NCBI GenBank assembly: GCA_037501455.1
Contig: CM074862.1
Span: 62,651,501 to 62,715,500 of the forward strand
Origin: Lantana camara
Taxonomy: Eukaryota; Streptophyta; Magnoliopsida; Lamiales; Verbenaceae
Length of the DNA: 64,000 bases
Reading direction: 5' to 3'
In this document: in pieces, positions 34,092 to 46,723 of the stretch
Layout of the letters: every line of letters begins with the position of its first letter
Position numbering within the stretch: the first letter of the stretch is position 1
Translations under genes and position numbers: made by a program
Notes under the pieces: generated by a model
What the model was told of the DNA's origin: nothing
The model's database searches: none
What the model saw: the letters and a program-made list of their open reading frames with translations, nothing else

Positions 34092-36964
34092 TGTAGCACC
34101 CTTCACGTATGGATGCCACACCCCCGCACTATAGCTTAGTCCACATACGAAATGGGTAATCCGTACATGAACCAAACTATAGCGAACGGGTGACAAAGAA
34201 AAAAAAACCAAGCTAGCTAGGCGGGAAGAACTTAAACGTGCGATGGAATTAAGCGGAAGCATAATAATTTTCAATATTAATTTCCAAGTATTCAAGTTAT
34301 ACTATCTTCTAACTCCATATATTAAAACATTATCATCTCCCAAACTACATAACATGTCCAAAAGTAATAGATACAATGCATGAACGTGTAGTGCTAGACT
34401 CGACTGAAAACAGAACAGGACTCTGACTCCCGCCTAGCACGAACCTGCAAAACACTGAAAGGTTGAGGTGTCAGTCCAACACGGACTGAGCGAGGGGTAT
34501 GAATAAATATTAGCGCAATTAACATGCAAGTTCTAATCTCGGGTAAGGTTTTTAATAAAGGAAACAATATAAGTTCAATATTAGAATAGATCTCGCCCGA
34601 GATTACAACTAATCCATTCAACCAATACAAACGTTATCAATTCAATTCAATTCACTCAGTGGCCCGGCGAGTGAGGGCAATCTCCAACCTTGCTCCAATT
34701 AGTGAACAATACCATCTTTAGGTTTTATTTCAACAATTATCATACAATCATTAGTGCACACTTAGCATTTTCAATAACACCTTTTTCCTCCGGTGATGGT
34801 GGGATTGCAAGGCCCAACCATCCATGAACGGTGTACGTCGGGAACATGACTCCCACGCACGGGATTTCTTCCTCCACCAAACCTCCTGGTGGATTCAGAG
34901 GTGATCCCAAAATTGGTGGGGATAGTGCAAGAGTTACCCGTCAGCCCTTGCTTCCCCGGTTGGCTCAATACACTACCCTCGGGCCCATGTGAACACGATA
35001 TGCTTACTCGCCAAAACACGATCAATCACGATAACACGATTATTCAATAGATCATGAAATCATTTGCAATCGGTAGAGATTTTGGGAAAGATATATATAC
35101 ATATATATATATACATTTTGGCTGAAAACATCACGTAGGGTTGTAAGGGTTCTATATATCTAGTAATTAAACCTCACCTGACGACCCAAAACAAACAAAA
35201 GAAACAGCTCACGGGGCCTGCTACTCGTCACCAGGAAGCTGGTCTGTGCAAGAAAGACAACTAACAGTGAGACACGACTCAAAATGTACCAATTAGGACG
35301 AACGGTGAAAATGCAACGAGATGACGAGTATGATGGAATGTGCCATGAAAATATCTTGTTCTAGCATGTATTCTATCATATAATAGCAATTAGGGGTCAA
35401 AGAAATGATTGGAACAAAATGTGACATTAATGCAGAAAATTTTCAAGATGCGCATGTTGTAATCAAATGAGCATAACTCTTTCATCGGAATGAATTTTAA
35501 CGAACCGCAAAATTCCTAGAAAACTAGACAAACATATCATTACAACAATGCAAGGCTCACATCCTAGTTCATCCTGAGCAAATACCAGATTTCGTTTGAA
35601 TATGACCCAAAGCAGACAATTTCCTGCAGCGCTAGTAGTGAAAAATGATCGGCGTTCCCTTATCAAACGAAGTCAAAACGATCTAAAAATCGGTGGAAAT
35701 ACTTATAACATATCCAGAAATACCCCCGTAAAACAGTTTTAAAAACTTCAACCATTTAGTCTCTCTGATCAAGCCAAAACCGAAATATGAAAACAGGGGA
35801 CAGCAGGGAATGTTGCTATTTTTCTCGGGGTTCAAATCAATTCGGATTGACACCAATTTTTGCAGAGAACCTCTATAATATATCAAGATTATCCCCATAA
35901 AACAGTTTTCAAAAACTCCAACTCAACTAGCCACAATTCGATTTTAAATTGGGTTAACGCAGATTCGCGACAGTTTGGCGGCACCAAATTAAAACGGCCA
36001 TAACTCACAAACGAAAATAGATATTGACGAGCCGTAAAAAGGAGAGTGTTCTACACTTCAAATACTTACTACAATAGAAAAACTAGAGCATTTGGAACAG
36101 GGGAGGGGCGTCGGGAAAACAGGGGAAGCATAAACACATTCCAAATCTCACCAAAACTTCCACCAAATGCATTAAATCATGTAAGAAACATACTTATATA
36201 ATTAAGGTACAACAAAAACTAACCTAAACACTTATTCGATGCTTTAATTCCCAAGAATCATCAAGAACAAGCTCACCCAAGTTCATGAATTTCTACTTCA
36301 CAACTTCAAGAATTCTTGCATAAATTCGAGTTAAAAGCTTAGGATCATGCTTCTAACAATTAAAACACAAGTTATTCAATCAAAACCATAACCCTAGCTT
36401 TATCTATTGATAGCAAGAAATCACATATAAGCCCAAGTATACCTCAAACAAGAAAGAAGAAGGAAGGAGATGGTGATTGAGCTTCAAATATACAATTCTC
36501 TTGGAAAATTTTAGCTTCAAGATGATGATTCCCAATTTTATCTTTCTTCTTCCATGGCTGATCGAGAGAGAGATTTGGAGAGCAAGATGTATGTATGAAT
36601 ATGTCTTGTGTAGTATGAATTAGAATATAATATAAATGAAGATATTAATGCTTCCCACTTTATGAGTCATCCTAATTAATTACACATAAATCCTCCCATT
36701 TTATTAGTTAAGCAATCAAGTACAAGTTAGAGAAGTTAAATAATCAAAGACCAAGCCCTCTTATGCAATTAATCCCATAATTCAAGGAAATGATCAATTA
36801 AGAACATATAAGAACATTTAATCACATTAATAAATAATTCACATAATTTCATGTTAACACTAATTCATGTAAATCTATATAAACATAATGCATATAATGT
36901 TATGAAAATTATAAAATACATATAATATCACATAATGATTGAATGGAAAAATCGGGGCGTTACA
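34092..36964 (-). repeat. Array LTR 4
   Basis: 2873 bp. Shares G at the site matching 21832 with LTR 5. Private changes near 34734 (CAACAATTA) and 36779 (CCATAATTC). At the site matching 23039 it has A like LTR 1, while LTRs 2, 3 and 5 have G. Confidence 0.95.
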
Positions 36965-37282
36965 ATTCTCCCCCCTTTAAAAGGACCTGGTCCCCAGGTC
37001 CACTGTCGAGTTTTAAAATGATGCATAGGCAATAAGAGAACCCCGTCTCTCAAACAAGTAATGAGAGAACCCCGTCTCTCACACACACGCCAAAACAACG
37101 ATTCAAGAAAGCAAATTGTAGAAATATTCACGTATATGTCACATAAAGCAGGTGGCATCACGTTAATCACATAACTAACGCTTTTATACAACCAAAATTG
37201 CAACTAACAAGAATTAAATACAATAGCAATAGAATTCATGATGCACGTGATATGCATGGTTAGGGGTACCGTTCACCGTTGA

Positions 37283-38421
37283 TTATGCCATAATATAGTT
37301 GATACCTTCGGCTACCACATTCGGATGAGCATTCATATTGTGCACCTCTCTCTCCAGAGCATATGCACGAGCCTGAACAAGTGGCCTCTGTCCCCCGGCA
37401 GACAACTCTCGTCGCTTCGGACACGTGTCTACTAGGTGCTCATTGCTTCCACAGTGCAGACATAGATTCAAACGTTTCCTACAAGCCTCATAAGTATGTG
37501 TATCACGTCCGCAATAGGTGCAAAGAGGTTTTCCCGAAGATGATGTTGAAGTTGGTACACTTGGAGCTTTCGAGGCTGATCCTATTGATCGAGCCTTTTT
37601 CTGAGATCCTTCCTGAGGTGGCGAGGATTGATAAGAAATAGGCCTCTTTCCATTATTAGAATTTTGTCCGGAGTGAGGTACAGGCCTTCTCGCATTCACC
37701 GAGTCTTCAACTTTCAAAGCTTTCGTGGTGGCCTTGACCCAAGTACTCGTGTTAACTGCTTCCAAGGCTCTCTGTATGTCTGGTCGGAGTCCTTGTACGA
37801 ACTGCATAGCTTTGTGAAAATCATCACTCGCTATATTGGGTGCATAGCGAGACAATCTTTCATACTCGGATATGTACTCAGAAACGGACATTTCTCCTTG
37901 CTTTAGCTTAGTAAATTCCTTCAACCTCCGAGTCCGAGAAGATGGAGGGATAAACTTGTATTCTTGAACTCTCTCTCAAAAACCTCCCATGTAACCTGCT
38001 CCTCAGCGGCATCAAGGACAATTTTGGTACTCTCCCACCATGAATACGCTTCTCCCTGAATGAGGGTAAGAGTGCACCGAGCCTTTTCCTGAGACTCACA
38101 TGGAATAAGTTCCCATATACGCTCAACTTCTTTAAGCCATTGCTCGGCTTGAATATCATTTCCCTTTAGGAATCTCGGTGGATGTTGATTCTGAAATTCC
38201 CTTAAAATAGCGGAGATAGGTGCATGTTGTTGTGGGGGAGGAGCTGGCGGCGCTGGAGGCACATAATCCCGTAACCTCTTATCTATGAGTTGCACCATGG
38301 AATTTAAGAAATCCTGGGGTTGAGCCGGAGGGGGTGGATGTGGAGGAACCCTAGGGGATCGATCACGGCGATGTCTCCTATGACCTGGAGAATGTTCACG
38401 GCGAGGATGGCCTCGAGGCAT
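37283..38421 (-). pseudogene. Array unit 4 gag, frameshifted
   Basis: Halves 38421-37921 and 37924-37283 translate identically to the other units, with the same frameshift. The interior spans 36965-38696. Confidence 0.9.
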
Positions 38422-38696
38422 CCTGAAATCAAGACACTAGATATGCATGTTGGATTAGTGGATGCAAATGATTACAATTAAGGTCAAAAGATGCAAATAA
38501 AACACATAACTCAATTAATTTAAATAAGTGCAAGTAATTCAAGTAGGTTCAATTAAGTTAAAGTGAGTTCAAAATGTTCAAATAAGATGCAAGACTCTCA
38601 AGTTATCAACTAATCCTATGCCGTACGACTTAGACTTGACACGACACGACACTAGAACTCCGGTTTTGCAACCTGGAGCTCTGATACCACTTAGGA

Positions 38697-41569
38697 TGTA
38701 GCACCCTTCACGTATGGATGCCACACCCCCGCACTATAGCTTAGTCCACATACGAAATGGGTAATCCGTACATGAACCAAACTATAGCGAACGGGTGACA
38801 AAGAAAAAAAAACCAAGCTAGCTAGGCGGGAAGAACTTAAACGTGCGATGGAATTAAGCGGAAGCATAATAATTTTCAATATTAATTTCCAAGTATTCAA
38901 GTTATACTATCTTCTAACTCCATATATTAAAACATTATCATCTCCCAAACTACATAACATGTCCAAAAGTAATAGATACAATGCATGAACGTGTAGTGCT
39001 AGACTCGACTGAAAACAGAACAGGACTCTGACTCCCGCCTAGCACGAACCTGCAAAACACTGAAAGGTTGAGGTGTCAGTCCAACACGGACTGAGCGAGG
39101 GGTATGAATAAATATTAGCGCAATTAACATGCAAGTTCTAATCTCGGGTAAGGTTTTTAATAAAGGAAACAATATAAGTTCAATATTAGAATAGATCTCG
39201 CCCGAGATTACAACTAATCCATTCAACCAATACAAACGTTATCAATTCAATTCAATTCACTCAGTGGCCCGGCGAGTGAGGGCAATCTCCAACCTTGCTC
39301 CAATTAGTGAACAATACCATCTTTAGGTTTTATTTCAATAATTATCATACAATCATTAGTGCACACTTAGCATTTTCAATAACACCTTTTTCCTCCGGTG
39401 ATGGTGGGATTGCAAGGCCCAACCATCCATGAACGGTGTACGTCGGGAACATGACTCCCACGCACGGGATTTCTTCCTCCACCAAACCTCCTGGTGGATT
39501 CAGAGGTGATCCCAAAATTGGTGGGGATAGTGCAAGAGTTACCCGTCAGCCCTTGCTTCCCCGGTTGGCTCAATACACTACCCTCGGGCCCATGTGAACA
39601 CGATATGCTTACTCGCCAAAACACGATCAATCACGATAACACGATTATTCAATAGATCATGAAATCATTTGCAATCGGTAGAGATTTTGGGAAAGATATA
39701 TATACATATATATATATACATTTTGGCTGAAAACATCACGTAGGGTTGTAAGGGTTCTATATATCTAGTAATTAAACCTCACCTGACGACCCAAAACAAA
39801 CAAAAGAAACAGCTCACGGGGCCTGCTACTCGTCACCAGGAAGCTGGTCTGTGCAAGAAAGACAACTAACAATGAGACACGACTCAAAATGTACCAATTA
39901 GGACGAACGGTGAAAATGCAACGAGATGACGAGTATGATGGAATGTGCCATGAAAATATCTTGTTCTAGCATGTATTCTATCATATAATAGCAATTAGGG
40001 GTCAAAGAAATGATTGGAACAAAATGTGACATTAATGCAGAAAATTTTCAAGATGCGCATGTTGTAATCAAATGAGCATAACTCTTTCATCGGAATGAAT
40101 TTTAACGAACCGCAAAATTCCTAGAAAACTAGACAAACATATCATTACAACAATGCAAGGCTCACATCCTAGTTCATCCTGAGCAAATACCAGATTTCGT
40201 TTGAATATGACCCAAAGCAGACAATTTCCTGCAGCGCTAGTAGTGAAAAATGATCGGCGTTCCCTTATCAAACGAAGTCAAAACGATCTAAAAATCGGTG
40301 GAAATACTTATAACATATCCAGAAATACCCCCGTAAAACAGTTTTAAAAACTTCAACCATTTAGTCTCTCTGATCAAGCCAAAACCGAAATATGAAAACA
40401 GGGGACAGCAGGGAATGTTGCTATTTTTCTCGGGGTTCAAATCAATTCGGATTGACACCAATTTTTGCAGAGAACCTCTATAATATATCAAGATTATCCC
40501 CATAAAACAGTTTTCAAAAACTCCAACTCAACTAGCCACAATTCGATTTTAAATTGGGTTAACGCAGATTCGCGACAGTTTGGCGGCACCAAATTAAAAC
40601 GGCCATAACTCACAAACGAAAATAGATATTGACGAGCCGTAAAAAGGAGAGTGTTCTACACTTCAAATACTTACTACAATAGAAAAACTAGAGCATTTGG
40701 AACAGGGGAGGGGCGTCGGGAAAACAGGGGAAGCATAAACACATTCCAAATCTCACCAAAACTTCCACCAAATGCATTAAATCATGTAAGAAACATACTT
40801 ATATAATTAAGGTACAACAAAAACTAACCTAAACACTTATTCGATGCTTTAATTCCCAAGAATCATCAAGAACAAGCTCACCCAAGTTCATGAATTTCTA
40901 CTTCACAACTTCAAGAATTCTTGCATAAATTCGAGTTAAAAGCTTAGGATCATGCTTCTAACAATTAAAACACAAGTTATTCAATCAAAACCATAACCCT
41001 AGCTTTATCTATTGATAGCAAGAAATCACATATAAGCCCAAGTATACCTCAAACAAGAAAGAAGAAGGAAGGAGATGGTGATTGAGCTTCAAATATACAA
41101 TTCTCTTGGAAAATTTTAGCTTCAAGATGATGATTCCCAATTTTATCTTTCTTCTTCCATGGCTGATCGAGAGAGAGATTTGGAGAGCAAGATGTATGTA
41201 TGAATATGTCTTGTGTAGTATGAATTAGAATATAATATAAATGAAGATATTAATGCTTCCCACTTTATGAGTCATCCTAATTAATTACACATAAATCCTC
41301 CCATTTTATTAGTTAAGCAATCAAGTACAAGTTAGAGAAGTTAAATAATCAAAGACCAAGCCCTCTTATGCAATTAATCCCATAGTTCAAGGAAATGATC
41401 AATTAAGAACATATAAGAACATTTAATCACATTAATAAATAATTCACATAATTTCATGTTAACGCTAATTCATGTAAATCTATATAAACATAATGCATAT
41501 AATGTTATGAAAATTATAAAATACATATAATATCACATAATGATTGAATGGAAAAATCGGGGCGTTACA
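38697..41569 (-). repeat. Array LTR 5 (rightmost)
   Basis: 2873 bp, followed by the TSD TCCAA (41570-41574). Private change near 39871 (AACAATGAG where others have AACAGTGAG). In the orientation of the element this is the true outer 5' LTR. Confidence 0.95.
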
Positions 41570-41574
41570 TCCAA

Positions 41575-41900
41575 CCTCTCAAACTCCATCATAAATTCGA
41601 TCATATTCTTCAGTTCTTGTTTAAGATTTAAGAACTCTTGGAATTCTTCTCACTGTTGCATTGGAACGAGCAGACTGATAAAAAGATTCTCGAGTAAAGT
41701 CTCCTAAGCGATCTCCTCTCAAGCCCTTCAAACTCTACTTCTTGAACCACCTCAAAGCTCAACCTTAAATTTGAATGGAAAAATATATTTCTTCTTTTCT
41801 TGGAAACTTTCCGAACCAGTTTTCCAACCCATTCCACCTCGGATATCCTTTTCTTGATCTTGACATCATCATCCCTTTTCTTATTACTTCGAAAGATCAA
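41575..41900 (-). pseudogene. Element G gag N-terminal/core fragment
   Basis: The minus strand carries a degraded Retrotrans_gag core, clearest where it reads EFQEFLNLKQ followed by EFMMEFERL near 41640-41585, matching the usual EFL-LKQG...Y..EFE-L block of gypsy gag. Several stops break it, and it is cut at 41575 by the tandem array. The gag reading would continue at 20266. Confidence 0.6.
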
Positions 41901-42184
41901 ACCCCTAAAACTTCATGTAGACCGAAGATACTCATTTCCTTTGTTTTCCCGGTATTGTTGACCAATATTGAGACTATATCCTAAGATAAAAGCATAATTT
42001 CCAAGAAATAGTGATGCATGCGGGGTTTTAGTGCATGTTCATGTGAACTATTAACGCAACTAATCTAAATAATTCGGGTAATTCACATAATTGATGAAAA
42101 TGAATGCAAACAAACACATAATCCTAAGCCGAACGACCTAGACAGACCCGACACGACACTAGAGCTCCGATTTTGTAACCAGGA
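41901..42184 (-). other. Element G leader and gag start region
   Basis: Between the primer-binding site and the gag core. AT-rich; no firm start codon chosen because the frame is decayed. Confidence 0.55.
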
Positions 42185-42196
42185 GCTCTGATACCA
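42185..42196 (-). other. Primer-binding site of element G
   Basis: TGGTATCAGAGC on the minus strand, eight bases inside the LTR border. Confidence 0.9.
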
Positions 42197-42204
42197 CTTA
42201 AGGA

Positions 42205-45200
42205 TGTAGCACCCCGGAGCGCAGAGCACTACATCCCCCCCACCATAACTCAACACGTGTAACGAAATGGGAACTCCGTACACGTGCCAAACTATGGCGA
42301 ACGGGAGACAAACAAAATCTCACCTAGGCTAGGCAGTCTAGACCCTAAATCAGAGTGCGCAAGATAAACAAACATTGCATATGAAAGACCAGGATTCAAA
42401 CATAATTACAAACATGCTCAGAAGAAGAACCAAATAGACGAAAATGAAACGAGTCAAAATTATATACAAATATTTCCAATTTAAATCCATAAACATATAT
42501 ATGCCTTCATACGCTCTAAGTACTGAATAAACTCAAACACGAAATGCATGAGACTCGCTATACTACCCAAAACTCGAAAGAAGACCGCAGCCTAGCACAA
42601 ACTTCTCTAACTGGAACCTGCAACTCAAAGGAAACAAAAGGGGAAAAAAAGACAACGAGGAGGGGTCAGTCCTAAAGACTGGTCAGGGGGCTAACCCACG
42701 CACACGTACATATAAGTAAGAGCAAGGCAAATTCAAAGCTAGAAATTTCATGAACCGGGGCGTGGTTTTTGCAATCTAAAACATTTTAACCCGTGGTAAT
42801 ACATATAAATAAAAAGGTTTTAGGCCGAAAGCCAAAATCAACCAATTTTAGAAATTATAAGTCCACTCCCGTTTCACGAACCATATTCACAATCGGAATC
42901 AAAATAACTCGGCGAGAACGAGTTCCAAACCCACCTAACTCCTTTCATAATAGAATTCGAACAGAAAACATACCAAATTCATAATCAATCCTCCTTCTCC
43001 GGTTGGGGATGAGGAAGCGCTCCCTCAACCCCGTACTCTCGTCAAAAGTTCGGATACGTGGGATCCTACCCGCTCCACTGACGAGGATACCGCCAGCCAA
43101 GAGGAGACCCGCCATCCCCTCGACCTCCCGAGGTTAGGCCAAGTCATCCAAAATGGGGTTGTGTTGATGAGAGAGCTCGGCGACCCCGTGGTCGACTCGA
43201 GAATCACATACCACTTCCCCGGGCCCATTTCAAAGATCAAAAGTCATAGTCTTATTAATTTCGAAATTTCAAAATTTTTCGACTTCAAACTCCAAGTCGT
43301 AATGTCGCTATTTTCAAAATCGTTCACACACACCAACCCTTTTCAAATCAAACAAACAAAAAATAGGTTACGTATATATAAAAGCGTTTTTAATGATTTC
43401 ATAGCAAATGGGCGAAATCCCACAAAGTACGTATCATACACATATCTAATTGTATATATATACGTAATTCGCATGCGGGATCAAAATACAGGTAGGGTTG
43501 TAGGTCGTTTTAACTAAAAGAAAGAAACCTCACCTCGTCGACCAAACCGAACAAAACGGACCAAAGCACCTATAAGAGACCTCCTCGACACGCACGAAAC
43601 GAACCTAAAGACAAACCAAAGAACAAAAGACAACCTTAGACTCGAAATTTACCAATTAGACGCTCGGAAAATGCATATAGATGCTAACGATGTATAAGGA
43701 ATGCAATAAGATGTCAATTAGATCATTTGAAGCCATAAAGAATCATATTGATTCATAACTCGTATATTTCACATTAAACGAATTCATAGAAATTACATAA
43801 CAAGCACATCACGTCACATAACATGTTAGACATGCATGCACACCATTAACGAAACAAGGAAAAATCATGCAAGACAAGGAAAATGTCATGTTCATGCATG
43901 CATGCACATAGAAGGTCACATAAGCTCATAATGAATCATATTCACATATTTCACGTAAAATAACTCCACCAATTTCACATAACGTACATAACACATTATA
44001 TAACATATTAGGAATGCATACATGTCATAAAAAGAGTAGAAAAATCCCATGCAAGTACATGAAAGTCAGGTAAACAAAATATCAAGCCATACATGTACGT
44101 TGGAGAAGGTAGAATGCATATTAGGGCACGTATTGCACGTAAGAGCACCAATCCACATAATAAATTCATAATACAACATATAACACATAGTTCATCACGT
44201 TAATATTTCATGCATATCACAAACGAGATAAGAAAATATCACAAGAGGCAATCAAACTTCACATTGATTCATGCATGCAAGTTGAAGAACATATAACACA
44301 TATTAGGCCATATATATCGCGTATGAGCATCGAATTCACGTAATTAATTCACGAATATCCACATAACATATAATATAACATGTTAGTAAAACATGGGGAT
44401 CAAATTAAGCGTGGAAGAATCAAGAAACAAGCAAAAAGAAACAAGAAAACAAAGTTCGGAGCTAAGGAAGCCACTGACCTAAATCCACCCCGGTGGATTT
44501 TTTTCAAAGGGAAAATCCACCCCGGCGGATTCAATTCAGAAAATTTTCCAAAGAGGGCCTGCCTCAAATCCACCCCGGCGGATTTTTTTCAAAGGGAAAA
44601 TCCACCCCCGTGGATTTGAGTCAGGGGCCAAATTTTCGAGAGAAAAGCTTGAAAACTCCGTAAAAACTCCAAACAAACCACACAAACACCAAGCTAACAC
44701 ATAATACAAGATATATGCAGCAAAGATGCAAAGTTTCATGCCCTAAAACATGCTAAAACTGAAACTAAAAGATGAGGGAGAAAGAGATGCTCAAACAAGT
44801 TCAAGTTCTTCAAGTTTATGCAAAAACCAACAATGGCACACTCAAGAATCCTAAACCAAATCTCAAACCAAGTTCATATAAGTCATATAGGATTTCATAG
44901 GATCATAAATGATGCTTTAAATCAAAAGAATCCACAAAGAATCATGCAAGAATCAAGAAAATGCATTAAACCCTCACTATTCATGCCTATTCATGCTCTA
45001 AGCCAAAGGATGATCAAACACAGATGAAAGCTTGCAAAGTGGAAGGTAAAATGATCAAAAAGGCAATTAGATCACAAATATTAACTTACCTTTCAATTTG
45101 GAAGAGATTTGATGAAGTTTGGGTCCAAATTCTTGAAGATGTGAATAGTTACCTTTCTTTCTTCTCTCTTCTTCCTTGGAGCTGAACTTGGCTGCTCTTT

Positions 45201-45875
45201 TCTTCTTTTGAGGAGGGTTTGGTTCGAAATTAGGGGCTGAGGGAGAGAGTGAGGGATTACCTTGGTTAATATAAGTCAAGGGTTGGGTTTAATTTGGGGT
45301 TAAATGGGGCCCACAATTGCAAGACTAGTCAAATGGGGTCACTTTGGTGCAAGCTGCTCATTCCGGGTGAAAAACGGGGGTCCAAATGGGCTTAGAAAAA
45401 TACCAAATCAGGTTTAAAAGTTTCCTTTCTTCGTTACAATCCCGACGCTTCTTCCGGAATTCAAATCCGAATTCCCGAGCTCAAGGTATGGCGTCCGGAA
45501 CCCAAGGTGCGCTAAAGCTAGTTAGGCCCTCGAGTCCCTCATAAATCACGTCTTTACAAAACGAGCCAAGAACCAGATAAAACTAACTCTAAAACACGTA
45601 ACGAGCATGTAAACACGTTAATAACTCACAAATTTCACACATACCAAGAATTCACAAAAATCAGAATTAAATTCGGACACATAGAAGGTAAAATCCGAGG
45701 CACGTTGACAAAAACGTTTAAAAACAAATGAAAGGTTAAACAAATAATTACAATTATTTTCAAATAATCACATAATCATTAAAATAACACATATTTGCAT
45801 AACTAAAATAATTTAAATGCGTACATAGCACTCTCGAACCGTGTACCTGCACGAACAGACGAGCGGGATGTTACA
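42205..45875 (-). repeat. Element G 5' LTR
   Basis: 3671 bp; on the minus strand starts TGTAACATCCCGCTC and ends GGGTGCTACA. RNA-sense landmarks: donor-like GACGAG/GTGAGG at 43533, hairpin CAGTC...GACTG at 42667-42681, acceptor-like GTTGCAG/G at 42618. Four short near-perfect inverted repeats (AATCCACC-CC-GGTGGATT type) lie at 44482-44616. ORFs within it show no family landmarks. Confidence 0.9.
44482..44616 (-). repeat. Four AATCCACC-type hairpins in G LTR
   Basis: Inverted repeats AATCCACC/GGTGGATT (44482-44499), two with AATCC-CC / GGCGGATT, and AATCCAC/GTGGATT (44599-44616). A pair is duplicated with the same TTTTTTTCAAAGGGA linker, about 100 bp apart. Confidence 0.8.
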
Positions 45876-46723
45876 AACCAGTTTTCGGTCGGACCTAGCT
45901 TGTAGGTACTAATAACTGACCCCGGGATTTGCCGAATTAACAAGGACAAAAAACTCCCCGAAGTCTTCGACCCGGGGCTCGAACCCATGGCATCTAAGTA
46001 TGGTGATCTCGCTGTGTATCAAGGCGATCGAGTTCGGGACAAGCTGAGCAGGGCATAGGTTAACCCGCTCGAAGAAAGTCATCACGGGAGGATGGATCAG
46101 GAACCGAAAACCGTGCTTCATTGACGCGTGGTAAAGGCCGAAAGAATATTTTGTTTACGGGGCCCCCACCGTCTCCCCCTCGATGGGTAGTCGGGCCATG
46201 ACTCCCTCCAACATCCCGCTCGACCAGTTGCTGATCTCATGGAATTCACGATCGGACATCCTCGATACCCTCTGGGTAACATGAGTCAGAGTTCTACAGA
46301 TGTGCCTTGGTCGACCCTGGGGAGGGTTCGTCACAGCTGCCTCCTCTGTATCCTCGACCTCAGGCTCATCGGTCAAAGTTCTACGCATCGAGGTTGAGGC
46401 TTGTCCCCCTTTATTCGATATAAACTGTTGGGCCCTAACTTCATCGGAGGAATCAAAGAAGGCCCCAAAATTCAGATTTGGAAGTGGCGGGACCTTCCCC
46501 GATGCACCCTACCAAGCCGGAGAAGGGGTGAACGACTCCTCCACCTCACCCTCGTCGTCAGAAACGACGCATCTATATGGTGCTCTCGACATGACCCACA
46601 CTAAGGAAAGGCGCACTGTAAGAAAAGCCGAAATTACCTTTTTTTTTTTTTGCCGCGGTTGAGTTAAGTCTTCAATCTGGAAGCTCGATCCGAGAAGTTG
46701 AAGGGGTAAAAGGGGATCAGTCA
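45876..46723 (+). mobile_element. Element H (gypsy, Tat-like) internal 3' region, left part
   Basis: This sequence and 49955-50308 rejoin when solo LTR M is removed. It precedes the polypurine tract and LTR of H on the plus strand, so it is the pol-to-3'-LTR spacer. It is cut on the left by element G and holds an antisense ORF remnant. An antisense ORF at this place is known for Tat-lineage gypsy elements (Ogre/Retand type); assigning H to that lineage is inference. Confidence 0.6.
46155..46592 (-). pseudogene. Antisense ORF remnant in element H
   Basis: From ATG 46592 (MSRAPYRCVV) one frame runs 145 codons to 46155 with a single TAG at 46511-46509. The protein is acidic early (SDDEGEVEES), then charged and without a domain I recognise. 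It lies opposite in strand to the element's LTR and polypurine tract. It could be the start of the extra antisense ORF of Tat-type elements; the rest would have been removed when element G inserted at 45875. Confidence 0.45.

Larger units (their letters stand above)
20272..41569 (-). mobile_element. Tandem LTR-retrotransposon array: five LTRs, four gag-only interiors
   Basis: LTRs at 20272-23144, 24877-27754, 29487-32359, 34092-36964 and 38697-41569 alternate with 1732-bp interiors. All are in the same minus orientation and share LTRs, with a repeat period of 4605 bp (4610 once, from one extra TTCAA unit in LTR 2). TSD TCCAA occurs only at the outer ends (20267-20271 and 41570-41574). Each interior has a primer-binding site, gag and polypurine tract but no pol, matching the non-autonomous class called TR-GAG. 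Unequal recombination between LTRs after a single insertion, or insertion of a multimer, would give this structure. An assembly error should be excluded. Confidence 0.95.
8191..45875 (-). mobile_element. Gypsy-like element G, interrupted by two nested insertions
   Basis: The 5' LTR (45875-42205), tRNA-Met primer-binding site (42196-42185) and leader are intact in order. The internal region is in pieces: 42204-41570, 20271-19842 and 9961-8191. The pieces rejoin cleanly once each insertion and one copy of its TSD are removed (TCCAA; ATGTC). Gag-like landmarks run N to C across the pieces. No pol is recognisable in 9520-8191, so G is probably non-autonomous or badly decayed. Its other end is beyond copia-1, outside the window. 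Its right LTR border abuts element H sequence at 45876, so G is inserted in H. Confidence 0.75.

Noticed and set aside
20272..41569. Conventional satellite or gene cluster reading of the 4.6-kb period
   Set aside because: Each unit has LTR, primer-binding site, gag and polypurine tract, and the outer ends carry one TSD; this is a retrotransposon array.
20272..41569. Assembly duplication artefact
   Set aside because: Not excluded, but the ordered private variants and the one-unit TTCAA difference between copies argue for real copies; long reads would settle it.
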